This document shows, piece after piece, positions 28,019 through 35,905 of a DNA stretch of 64,000 nt (the stretch's first letter is position 1; every line of letters begins with the position of its first letter). The position numbers and the translations under genes were made by a program. The DNA lies in the NCBI GenBank assembly GCA_017561985.1, contig JAFZAZ010000007.1, forward strand, positions 1-64,000, in the 5' to 3' direction. The stretch comes from Lachnospiraceae bacterium (lineage in GTDB: Bacteria > Bacillota_A > Clostridia > Lachnospirales > Lachnospiraceae). The notes beneath the pieces are model-generated. The model saw nothing but the letters and a program-made list of their open reading frames with translations, made no database searches and was not told the origin of the DNA.

Positions 28019-29110
28019 TCAGAATTCCGTGACGTCCGCTTTGCACATCGCGCGGCCGCGCAAAAGGATTGTCGGGAGCAGCACGCAGATGTTCGAGATG
28101 ATCAGGCCGATGACACCGATTCTGGACCAGTACGGCAGGTATCGCCCGCCCGGAATGTAATACAGCTCGTTCAGAAGGAAGGTAAGCAGCTCGACAAATC
28201 CGATACCGACCACGACGGATGCGGCATCCGTGAGCAGAATTTCCGCAGCAACCTTGCGGCGCACATCGCGCTTCGTCCGACCGATGGCGCGGTAAATGCC
28301 GAACTCATACGTGCGCTTGTGGTAGTGCCCGGAGATGACAGAGTTCACGGATACTGCCAGCACCAGCGACAACAAAATGAGCGCAAGGTAGAAGATCAGG
28401 TCGATCGGTCCGAACTGACCGTCGATGTCGTCGCGCCAGGATTCCTGAATCTTGCACTGGGTGCCGTTGCAGGCGCTCTTCACACGATCCATCAACTCCG
28501 AATACGTAAGCTTCTCACTCAGCACATGCGCGCGCATGAGATATTTCTCCTCGTACTCCTCCACATAGAACACCGCATACGTATCTTCGTCGATCAACGC
28601 ATCGAGCGTGTATGTTCCCGCGAGGCCGTAATTCTCGTCCACGATATCGCCGATCTTCAGACCGTGATTGTTCGCCATCGCCTTGCTGAGTACAAGACTT
28701 CCGTTGCGCAGGTTCGAAAAATCCCCGTGGTAACCGACGATGCGAAACGCCTCCGCCATATCCTCGGGCGTGTTGAAGCGCGTCGCGTACCCGCCCATCG
28801 TAAAGCCCATCGTGCAGGTCCAGTCCAAGCTCGGCTCACCGTAGCCGGAGTGAAGCATGACCGTGAGGTCGGGATCGTTCGAGAGCTTATCGATGACCGC
28901 AAAATAATCCCGGAACTCCTCATCGTTCACGGAGGCCTCAACCTCCACCACCTTCTCCGTAAAATCGATGATTCCTTCCCAGTAATAGTAGTTGCTCCGG
29001 ATGTAGTTGCCGCCGAGCATCAGAAGCGTCGTCAGGAAGAACATGATGGCGATCAAAAGAGAGCGGCCTTTATTTTCCTTCACATAGTACAATGCGGAAT
29101 ACGGTTTCAT
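28019..29110 (-). CDS. ABC transporter permease (FtsX/MacB type)
   Basis: This 363-residue permease has an N-terminal membrane segment (about 15-36, LLIAIMFFLTTLLMLGG), a large extracytoplasmic domain (about 40-240) and three C-terminal segments in the FtsX pattern. It forms an exporter with the ATPase (overlapping by four bases, ATGA-type) and the permease at 29825. The ATG at 29110 has GGAGGGA; the frame upstream lies inside the ATPase gene. The substrate is unknown; MacB-like pumps handle peptides, lipids or act as mechanotransmitters. Confidence 0.87.
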   Translation of the reverse strand: MKPYSALYYVKENKGRSLLIAIMFFLTTLLMLGGNYIRSNYYYWEGIIDFTEKVVEVEASVNDEEFRDYFAVIDKLSNDPDLTVMLHSGYGEPSLDWTCTMGFTMGGYATRFNTPEDMAEAFRIVGYHGDFSNLRNGSLVLSKAMANNHGLKIGDIVDENYGLAGTYTLDALIDEDTYAVFYVEEYEEKYLMRAHVLSEKLTYSELMDRVKSACNGTQCKIQESWRDDIDGQFGPIDLIFYLALILLSLVLAVSVNSVISGHYHKRTYEFGIYRAIGRTKRDVRRKVAAEILLTDAASVVVGIGFVELLTFLLNELYYIPGGRYLPYWSRIGVIGLIISNICVLLPTILLRGRAMCKADVTEF

Positions 29111-29778
29111 AACGTCCCTCCGTCGCGGCTGATCTCGCCGTCCCACATCTCGATGATACGGTCCGCATCGCCCAGAATGCTTCGGTCATGAGTCACGACA
29201 AGCACCAGCCGGTCGGCGGAATACTCCTTTAAGATCCGCATCACGTTAAATGCATTCTCATGGTCCAAAGACGCGGTGGGCTCGTCGGCAAATAAAACCT
29301 TCGGATCGTTGATCATCGCCCTCGCGATCGATGCGCGCTGGCACTGTCCGCCGGAAAGTTTCGTCGGACGCTTCCCGATCTCGCGTTCCCCGAGCCCGAG
29401 CGCGGCGAGAAACTGTTTTGCCTTCTCCTGCGTTGCCGCTCCGTTATCCACGGCTGCAACCATCACATTGTCGAACGCGCTCATGTACGGCACGAGGTAA
29501 TGCTTCTGAAACACGAATCCGAAATCGCGGCGGCGAAGCTGCTCGCGCTCCGCGTCTGTTATCGTCGTAAGTTCCTTGCCGTTGTAGCACACACTTCCGT
29601 CCGTCGGTTTCTTGAGTGTCGAAAGGCAGTACATCAATGTACTCTTGCCGCTGCCGGAAGGTCCGATGATGCCGATGAGACCCTTGTCCGGAAGCGAAAG
29701 CTCCAGACCCTTGAGGGCGTACATTTTCTCATCCGTGTCCATATCATAGATCATGCTCAGGTTTTTAATCGTAAACAT
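29107..29778 (-). CDS. ABC transporter ATP-binding protein (LolD/MacB type)
   Basis: This is a 223-residue ATPase. Walker A is GPSGSGKST at about 39-47, the signature LSGGQCQRAS is at about 141-150, Walker B is VLFADEPTASLD at about 159-170, and the switch His is in VTHDRS. This matches the LolD/MacB subfamily that pairs with FtsX-type permeases, which flank it on both sides (28019-29110 and 29825-30976). Confidence 0.93.
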   Translation of the reverse strand: MFTIKNLSMIYDMDTDEKMYALKGLELSLPDKGLIGIIGPSGSGKSTLMYCLSTLKKPTDGSVCYNGKELTTITDAEREQLRRRDFGFVFQKHYLVPYMSAFDNVMVAAVDNGAATQEKAKQFLAALGLGEREIGKRPTKLSGGQCQRASIARAMINDPKVLFADEPTASLDHENAFNVMRILKEYSADRLVLVVTHDRSILGDADRIIEMWDGEISRDGGTL

Positions 29779-29824
29779 CTCTTGTCGCTCCTTGTATTCT
29801 ACTGTAGTAGTATGGCTTGTATTC

Positions 29825-30976
29825 TTAATCTTCTATCTCGTCGATCGTCTTGATCTTTCGGATGCTCACCAGAACCGGGATCTGCAGAAGTCCCAGGATC
29901 AGCAGCATGATCGCGCCGAGTTTCGCAATCATCACGGGGTACCATGCCACCGACACGATGCCGGCCGGATCGAGGATCGCCGTTTTGACGATCAGCGCCG
30001 TCGGCAGTGCCATCACCATGCCGAGGAGAAATCCGATTCCGAAAATGATGGTCATTTCCCGCATCATCATCCCGTACACCTCCCAGCGGCGATACCCGAT
30101 GGATGCGTACAGACAATACTCGTTCACACGGTTTCGCAGGAAGGACACGTACGCGATCAGCATCGTCACCGCCACGAAGAACATGACAACCGCGGAGATT
30201 GTGTTCACGATGTCGGCAATCAGCTCGTCGCAGTCCTCGCGAAAATGCTCCCGATGTTCCGGCAGATCCAGCACCATGTCGCCGGCGTTCAGTTCCACAC
30301 CCATCTCCGTAAAGAACGCGGTGAGGTCCGCATTTTCCTCATCGTACTGTATCACATAATACGAGCCGCTGTTGTAATTGTGATTCGGCATGCCCGCGCT
30401 GACCATGATGTCCGACTCTACCTCGCCGACGATACGGAACGTCTCTCCGAACACTTCCTTGCGGAACCAGTCGCCGACCTGCATTTTCCGGTTCTTCAGC
30501 ACCATCGAGGAGATGACCACCTCGCCTGCCGCCTCCGGAAGACGACCCTTCACAAGTTTCGCGCCGGTGTGGTCCAGATATCTCTCAATCTCCTCCGTCG
30601 TCGTGTACAAAGGAAACTCCTCCGACCACATTCCGATCACCGCCTGCAGCTGCGCCTTAAGCACCTGCGCCCAGGTAATGTCCTTGACTCCCTCTTTCGC
30701 GCGCAGCGTGTCCAGAAGCACCTGCATCTTCTCCTTCGTGTCGCCGTTCTCCGCTCCCTTGACCTTCGACTTCTCGAGCGTCTTCTCGCTGATGTTGACG
30801 AAGCCTACCTTCTTCGGAAACTCCAAAAGCATCGGCTTAAAGCCCTCCACCGAGGTCATCAAAAGCACATGCACGATGTAGATCACCGCAAATGACAGCG
30901 CCAACGCGGAGATCATCGTCGCCACGCTCTTTTTGTTGTTCCTCACATATTTCCATGCGGACAGATTGGATTTCAT
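29825..30976 (-). CDS. ABC transporter permease (FtsX/MacB type)
   Basis: This is a permease of about 383 residues with one N-terminal membrane segment (about 19-41), an extracytoplasmic domain and three C-terminal segments near 265-290, 315-345 and 355-375. It is the first gene of the exporter operon. Two ATGs compete: at 30988 AGGAG abuts the codon with no spacing, while at 30976 it lies 12 bases upstream; I favour 30976. The 46-base spacer to the ATPase gene is unremarkable. Having two different FtsX permeases with one ATPase suggests a heterodimeric pump. Confidence 0.85.
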   Translation of the reverse strand: MKSNLSAWKYVRNNKKSVATMISALALSFAVIYIVHVLLMTSVEGFKPMLLEFPKKVGFVNISEKTLEKSKVKGAENGDTKEKMQVLLDTLRAKEGVKDITWAQVLKAQLQAVIGMWSEEFPLYTTTEEIERYLDHTGAKLVKGRLPEAAGEVVISSMVLKNRKMQVGDWFRKEVFGETFRIVGEVESDIMVSAGMPNHNYNSGSYYVIQYDEENADLTAFFTEMGVELNAGDMVLDLPEHREHFREDCDELIADIVNTISAVVMFFVAVTMLIAYVSFLRNRVNEYCLYASIGYRRWEVYGMMMREMTIIFGIGFLLGMVMALPTALIVKTAILDPAGIVSVAWYPVMIAKLGAIMLLILGLLQIPVLVSIRKIKTIDEIED

Positions 30977-31094
30977 CTTTCGCAACATCTCCTGTCTCGT
31001 ATATTGAATCGATTAACGTCGATGCGTCTCCGCCGCCGAATACGCACCCGACCTCTTATGACTCTATCCTAAATCATCCCCCGGAAAATGAAAA

Positions 31095-31141
31095 GTGACC
31101 GCGGTCACGATTTCCTCATCGAAAACCATGACTGCGGTCAC
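31095..31141 (-). promoter_or_regulatory. Palindromic operator-like site upstream of the exporter operon
   Basis: A perfect 14-bp palindrome GTGACCGCGGTCAC is at 31095-31108. The half-site GCGGTCAC recurs at 31134-31141, 33 bases on, about three helical turns. Flanking ATGAAAAG and CTTTTCAT also pair. A possible promoter (TTTTCA, 17 bases, TAGGAT) lies just downstream on the minus strand. On the same strand the palindrome followed by TTTTCATTTT could also help terminate the upstream gene. Confidence 0.5.
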
Positions 31142-31211
31142 AGATATCCTTTTCATGTTGTTACACTGCTGTGCGGTCGGTGTTGCCCTGCCGCCGTGCG
31201 GCTTGAGGGTG

Positions 31212-32363
31212 TCAGTCGTACGCCTCCCACCATTTTTCGCGGTAGTTTGCGATCTCGTCGTACTCGACCGTCTGTCCGATGCGGGGCGTCGCCAGATTTA
31301 AGCCTTTCGTCTCCGCAGCGGCACTCATGCGGATGATCGAATCGTCCCACGCGGTGTTGCAGAGGCTGTATGCGCCCCAGTGAACGGGGATCACCCACTT
31401 TGCATGCACGTCCGCTGCCGCCTGCGCGGACTGCTCAGGGAACATATGCGTCATTGCCCAGCCGGGGTCATACTGTCCGCATTCGACAAGCATCAGGTCC
31501 GGTGCCCCGTACCGCCCGTACACGCGCGTAAAAACGTCGTAATAACCGCCGTCCCCGGTGTAATACACACTGTGCGCACCGTCACGGAAATAAACGCCGC
31601 CCCAGAGCGTGTCCATGCCGACCGGCCCGCGGCCGGAGTTGTGCTGGGACGGTGTGAGTGCGTACGTCACGCCGTCAATCGTCGTCTCGTCCCACCAGTC
31701 AAGAGCCGTGATGCGCTCCCTCGGAATGCCCCAACCTGCGAGGAGTTCATCCACGCCGAGCGGAACGACGTAATGCTTCACCTTGTCCGCGGTCGCGCGG
31801 ATCGTCGACTCCTCCGTATGGTCATAATGGTCATGCGAGAGAATCAGCACGTCGATGTCCGGCAGACTCTCCGCTGTCACCGGGCGCTCCGCAAATCTCT
31901 TCGGCCCCGCAAACGAAACCGGCGAAGTGCGGTCTCCGAACACAGGATCGATCAATATGTTGACCGTTCCGAGCTGCACAAGCGACGCCGAATGTCCGAA
32001 CCACGTGACCGTCAGTCCGCCCTCCTTCGCTTTCGTAAAATCAGGCGTTTCGCAGCGAAGCGTCTCCTTCGGAATCCTGCGTTCACTCGCCGGAGATATG
32101 CTGCCTGTCATGACGATGTAATCGTTTTCATTTTTGAACTTTCCTGTCCCGACGCTGTTTCCGGAGTCATTTCCCGCGGGTGTCGCCGCAGCCGTGGGAT
32201 CCGCCGCAGGCGTCGATGTCACTTCGCTTCGGTTCCCCCCTGTCCCGGAAGGATCGCTATTGTCCGCAGAGCGAAACCATCCGAGGCACAGCGCGGCAAT
32301 TGTGAATGCCGCCGCACCGATGACAACCGCTCCGATTGCGATTCCCGTTCTTCGCTTCTTCAT
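31212..32363 (-). CDS. Metallo-beta-lactamase-fold hydrolase (UlaG/NAPE-PLD-like), membrane-anchored
   Basis: This 383-residue protein has an N-terminal membrane anchor (about 8-30, IAIGAVVIGAAAFTIAALCL), a Thr/Ala/Pro linker, then an MBL domain with the metal motif SHDHYDH and further His residues (TPSQHNSGRGP, VIPVHWGAY). The pattern resembles the UlaG/NAPE-PLD branch rather than true beta-lactamases. The ATG at 32363 has GGAGAGGG at good spacing, favoured over the upstream in-frame ATGs. Substrate unknown; it would act outside the membrane. Confidence 0.83.
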   Translation of the reverse strand: MKKRRTGIAIGAVVIGAAAFTIAALCLGWFRSADNSDPSGTGGNRSEVTSTPAADPTAAATPAGNDSGNSVGTGKFKNENDYIVMTGSISPASERRIPKETLRCETPDFTKAKEGGLTVTWFGHSASLVQLGTVNILIDPVFGDRTSPVSFAGPKRFAERPVTAESLPDIDVLILSHDHYDHTEESTIRATADKVKHYVVPLGVDELLAGWGIPRERITALDWWDETTIDGVTYALTPSQHNSGRGPVGMDTLWGGVYFRDGAHSVYYTGDGGYYDVFTRVYGRYGAPDLMLVECGQYDPGWAMTHMFPEQSAQAAADVHAKWVIPVHWGAYSLCNTAWDDSIIRMSAAAETKGLNLATPRIGQTVEYDEIANYREKWWEAYD

Positions 32364-32415
32364 CCAAACCCTCTCCATCCTGCTCAACACAAAACAACCA
32401 GCTTCCGTCAGGTCC

Positions 32416-32445
32416 ATCTTAGCATACCTTCGAACGGATTCTCAA
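32416..32445 (-). promoter_or_regulatory. Promoter of the MBL-fold gene
   Basis: On the minus strand: TTGAGA (32440-32445), 18-base spacer, TAAGAT (32416-32421). Confidence 0.45.
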
Positions 32446-32470
32446 TGGCATATTTCATTTTGCTTTGGAG

Positions 32471-32517
32471 AAGAAAAGGACACCGATGCGTGCCGCCGGC
32501 TGCGCATCAATGTCCTT
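32471..32517 (-). terminator. Intrinsic terminator after the sigma/membrane-protein operon
   Basis: AAGGACA-CGATGCG-type arms at 32476-32490 and 32503-32517 pair with one mismatch region. On the minus strand UUUUCUU follows. It lies just after the stop at 32530. Confidence 0.75.
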
Positions 32518-32529
32518 GTTCTCAATTCC

Positions 32530-33543
32530 TTATCTGTTGTCCCGCTCCTTCTCGTAAGCCGCAAAAATCTTCTCGCGCCCTGAAGCGGATACGTCCTGCT
32601 CCGCAGCCTTCGCCATCGCGATGATCTCGCGGTTTCCGATCTGTCCGGAGCTCGCAACGATGCGGCCGTTCGTCGTCACCGCTGCGCGAAGATTCTGCCT
32701 TCGGACGACCCACGCTGCACCGAACACGGCCGCGCAAAGCAGCGCTGCCACGGCAATCATCGCAGTGCGGTTTGCCTGCCTGCGCACACTGTCGGCCGAG
32801 GATGCGACGCCGTGCTTCAGGACCGGAAAATTCATGCTCGGCAGCGCAACGATCGGGTCGGAATATCCGATTTCCTTCGCGCCGGGAGTATCCCCTGTCT
32901 CGTAAACACTGTCGTCGTTAAATCTCATGTCTATTAAATCATATTCTCCGACCGTAAAAAAGAAGTAGTCGCCGTATTTTTCGACCATTTCGGCTCTGAG
33001 TTGCTCCCGCTCCTGCTCCGGCATCCCTCTCCAAAACTCAACGACGATGACATTGTGCCGGTCGTCAAGCCCGTAGGCATACACGGAAGTCGGCGAGAGG
33101 ATCTTGTCGTCCCACATCCGGTTCAGCGTTCCGAGCAGTTCCCTGCGGGAGTGCTTCATCAGGACAACCTCAATCTTGTCGCGGTTCTCAAAACCCGAAA
33201 GAATTTCCTCCATCACATCCGCATCGGTGATACCGATGTACATGATCCCCGGGCATTTCGGCTCGTACCAGATTCCGGCAATCTCGTCCGTTCTGTTCGT
33301 CATAAGGAACTCAATGTACGCATCCTCGCGGAGCTTCGCCAATTCCTCTTCCGTGGGCACATGATCGTCGATCGGTCCGCCCGGATCCGTCACGACATTC
33401 TCGGGACTTCCAGGCACCGGCGTCGGTGTCGGCGTCGGTGTCGGAGTCGGTCCGGCTTCATCGGCATGTGCCGCCGCGCAAAATACGAACATCATCGCAA
33501 GCGCAAGGATCAAAACGATGCGCCATCGCATTTTCCGCTTCAT
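32530..33543 (-). CDS. Secreted/membrane protein of unknown function, partner of an ECF sigma factor
   Basis: This 337-residue protein has a signal peptide or anchor (about 8-25), a TPTPTPTPTP linker, an extracytoplasmic domain (about 55-240) and a second membrane segment (about 255-275) with a short cytosolic tail. I do not recognise the domain. The sigma-factor gene ends at 33549 where its TGA overlaps an ATG (TGATG); the next ATG (33543) has better spacing to GGAGG. The reading frame stays open upstream through the sigma gene, but that part is a shadow. Its position suggests it regulates, or is regulated with, that sigma factor. Confidence 0.7.
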   Translation of the reverse strand: MKRKMRWRIVLILALAMMFVFCAAAHADEAGPTPTPTPTPTPVPGSPENVVTDPGGPIDDHVPTEEELAKLREDAYIEFLMTNRTDEIAGIWYEPKCPGIMYIGITDADVMEEILSGFENRDKIEVVLMKHSRRELLGTLNRMWDDKILSPTSVYAYGLDDRHNVIVVEFWRGMPEQEREQLRAEMVEKYGDYFFFTVGEYDLIDMRFNDDSVYETGDTPGAKEIGYSDPIVALPSMNFPVLKHGVASSADSVRRQANRTAMIAVAALLCAAVFGAAWVVRRQNLRAAVTTNGRIVASSGQIGNREIIAMAKAAEQDVSASGREKIFAAYEKERDNR

Positions 33544-33548
33544 AAACA

Positions 33549-34064
33549 TCAACCTCCGTTCATCATCTTCCGCAGCTTCTTCTGCGCACGCAGGTATCTC
33601 CGGTAGACAGCCGACAGCGACATATCCATGATCCGCGCGATCCGGGCAAAACCGAGATCGCCGTTGACATGCAGCGTAAAAATGTCCCGCTCGTCGGGTT
33701 CCAGGCGTTCGATCGCCTGTATCACGGAACCGTCGGGATCCTCCGCGAAACTGTCCGCGCCGTCCGTCTGCACGTCCTCCCTCAGATCCTCGCGCGAGCG
33801 TCTGCGCAGTATCATCAGCGCTTCGTTCCGCACGGTCTGCATGATATACGCGCGTCCGTTGGTGATCGGCGCACCGTTCTCCCTCCGAAGAAGCCGCAAA
33901 AAAGCTTCCTGCACCGCGTCCTCCGCGTCTGCACGGTTGTGCACGATCCGGCAGGCAACAGTGTACATCGGGCGGCTCATCTCCGCATACAGCGCGGCGA
34001 ATGCCTCCCGGTCCTGTCGCATGGTCTGCAGCCATTTTGTAAGTTGTTTCTGATCTGCCAGCAT
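33549..34064 (-). CDS. ECF-type RNA polymerase sigma factor
   Basis: This is a 171-residue sigma-70-family protein. Region 2 is at about 20-85 (VACRIVHNRADAEDAVQEAFLRL, cut) and region 4 at about 115-165 (LEPDERDIFTLHVNGDLGFARIA, cut). The start at 34064 has AAAGGA; the frame is open 19 codons more but without a ribosome site. The next gene overlaps its stop and encodes a membrane protein, a common sigma/anti-sigma layout, although no recognisable anti-sigma domain is present. Confidence 0.87.
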   Translation of the reverse strand: MLADQKQLTKWLQTMRQDREAFAALYAEMSRPMYTVACRIVHNRADAEDAVQEAFLRLLRRENGAPITNGRAYIMQTVRNEALMILRRRSREDLREDVQTDGADSFAEDPDGSVIQAIERLEPDERDIFTLHVNGDLGFARIARIMDMSLSAVYRRYLRAQKKLRKMMNGG

Positions 34065-34135
34065 GACTTTTTCCTTTCTGGTTCTCTGTGCACGAATTGT
34101 TGGTGCATCTCGCTCTTTCACTTACTATGATGCAC

Positions 34136-34206
34136 GGAAAAGCCGCATTTTCCGCTTTGCCTCTGACTTTCTGCAAAAAAGCAAAGCATTAGCGAAAAAT
34201 GCGGCT
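34136..34206 (-). terminator. Long stem-loop, probable terminator of the fused sigma gene
   Basis: Arms AGCCGCATTTTCCGCTTTGC (34141-34160) and GCAAAGC...GCGAAAAATGCGGCT (34181-34206) pair with a small bulge. On the minus strand UUUCC follows. The two arms carry the two variants of a recurring motif, ATTTTCCG and ATTTTTCG. Confidence 0.65.
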
Positions 34207-34213
34207 GAATCGA

Positions 34214-35734
34214 TCACTCCGCAGCGCTCTGATTCTTCAGCTGCTCGCACGCTTCCATCAACTCGGGATCGGCAAAACAATTGCCCATTTCAACATACCA
34301 GTAATCGTTCTCGTCCTTGTGAAGCAGGCGGGCATATGCGTAGTACTCCGCCCCGCCGTCGCCGCACTTGAGGAAATAATTGTTCCCGATGATCTCTACC
34401 GGCGGATTATTCTGCGCATAGTATTCGGTAACATAATCGCAGCAGAATTGATACAGTTTTTGAGCACGTGCCTCGTCGTATATCTTAAAGGCGATATCGC
34501 TGTATCCTTTTCTCGTCGGGTTCGATATATTGTCTTCATAAGCGATTACCTTCGCCGGATCATCGATGTCGTAACAGGGTTCTGTTGCATAGTGCGAGTA
34601 CCCCATACGGAGCAGACGGTCATAACCGCTGTACCCGGGATCTATACCGTAATCGAAGACAAACGTCTCTCCATAGCTGTATGTGCCGTAACTTAACGGT
34701 TCCATTCCGATCGCGCCAACAACTTTATCGTACACGTCATATTTGTTCTCTCCGAGCTTCGGTTCGCAGGTCATAAGCACATCCAACAATTTTCGGATCG
34801 TCGCCTCATCGTTCACATCGATGAGTAACATCCTGGCGAGCCAGTACTCGTCCGACCACATATCCGGCTCTTCGGTGACGGGCGCCTCGGTGACCGTGAC
34901 CGTGATCTCATGCTCCGGATCCTTCCGGTTCTTCCGCGAACTGTCATCGTCCTCCTTCGTGAGCGCAAAATAGATACCGACTCCGGCCGCGCCGGCACAA
35001 ATAAGCGTAATGATATAAATGATCAGTTTTTTCATAACAATCCCTGTCCCTTTCTCTATTGCCGCAGAGGCAACGGTAGATTCGGCTCCCCCCATGGAAG
35101 CCGCTTTCGATGCGGACAGTTCAACAAGCGAAGCCGCGATCGGCCGCAAAGGCACCTGCTCGGCTTCTTTTTTAAACAACAATGCTAGGAACGGCAGCGC
35201 CACGGTGTACAGCTTCGTATTGGTTTCTTTCTCATATCGTTCAACCTCCTTCTTGATTTTCTTTCTGGCATACGCAAGACGCCACAGAACGGTTCCCTGC
35301 GGAATTCCCATGGCTTCGGCGATCTCCTTCGTGCTCATCTCATCGAAGTAGTAAAGAATGATCGTGTTTCTGACATCATCCGACAATGCCTTACCGATGA
35401 TGTCCATGATGATCTTCCGTTTCTCCTCCGACTCCACGATGGATTCAGGCAGAAAATCCTCCGGCACGAACTCTGCGTCCTCGAAAAATTCCTGCTCCAC
35501 CGCTTCGGTCCTCGTCCTCGAGAGAAGATTCAGACATTTGTTGGCACAGATCTTCTTCAGCCACGGCACTACCTTCGTCTTGTCCTGCAGTGAATCGTAG
35601 GACTCGAGCAGGGTCACAAACGTCTCCTGCACGACATCCTGCGCGTCGGCCTCGTTCTTCAGAAGCGATATGGCCGTCCAGTACACCGCACGATAAGCTT
35701 CATTGTAGATTCTTTCACATTCTTTCGGCGTCAT
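34214..35734 (-). CDS. Sigma-70 family protein fused to a membrane and extracytoplasmic domain
   Basis: This 506-residue protein starts with a complete ECF-like sigma factor (region 2 about 1-75, e.g. DAQDVVQETFVTL; region 4 about 105-165, STKEIAEAMGIPQGTVLWRL). A linker follows, then one membrane segment at about 233-252 (IIYIITLICAGAAGVGIYF) and a ~245-residue extracytoplasmic domain. An internal in-frame ATG before the membrane segment (MKKLIIY) has an AAAGGGACAGGG-type sequence upstream, so a shorter membrane protein might also be made. The ATG at 35734 follows GGAGG. Sigma and sensor in one chain would be self-regulated. Confidence 0.82.
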   Translation of the reverse strand: MTPKECERIYNEAYRAVYWTAISLLKNEADAQDVVQETFVTLLESYDSLQDKTKVVPWLKKICANKCLNLLSRTRTEAVEQEFFEDAEFVPEDFLPESIVESEEKRKIIMDIIGKALSDDVRNTIILYYFDEMSTKEIAEAMGIPQGTVLWRLAYARKKIKKEVERYEKETNTKLYTVALPFLALLFKKEAEQVPLRPIAASLVELSASKAASMGGAESTVASAAIEKGTGIVMKKLIIYIITLICAGAAGVGIYFALTKEDDDSSRKNRKDPEHEITVTVTEAPVTEEPDMWSDEYWLARMLLIDVNDEATIRKLLDVLMTCEPKLGENKYDVYDKVVGAIGMEPLSYGTYSYGETFVFDYGIDPGYSGYDRLLRMGYSHYATEPCYDIDDPAKVIAYEDNISNPTRKGYSDIAFKIYDEARAQKLYQFCCDYVTEYYAQNNPPVEIIGNNYFLKCGDGGAEYYAYARLLHKDENDYWYVEMGNCFADPELMEACEQLKNQSAAE

Positions 35735-35842
35735 TTTGTCTTGCCTCCTCATCCGCATCTACTCAATAGACACACGGCGAAACAGAATTATTGGCTGAAT
35801 TTCAAAAAAATTATCATTTTTCGAAAAATTCTTCATAACTCC

Positions 35843-35899
35843 GTGCGGAACCCCCGTCCGCACACGTAAAAACCGGCTGTCCCTCGCAAGAACAGCCGG
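35843..35899 (-). terminator. Terminator of the nucleotidase gene plus an adjacent hairpin
   Basis: CCGGCTGT (35873-35880) pairs with ACAGCCGG (35892-35899), and on the minus strand UUUUU (35868-35872) follows. A second stem GTGCGGA...TCCGCAC lies at 35843-35863. Confidence 0.88.
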
Positions 35900-35905
35900 A
35901 AAATG

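Noticed and set aside
33550..34176. Upstream extension of the 32530 gene through the sigma-factor gene
   Set aside because: The extension reads the sigma gene out of frame; the real start near 33543 has a signal peptide and GGAGG.
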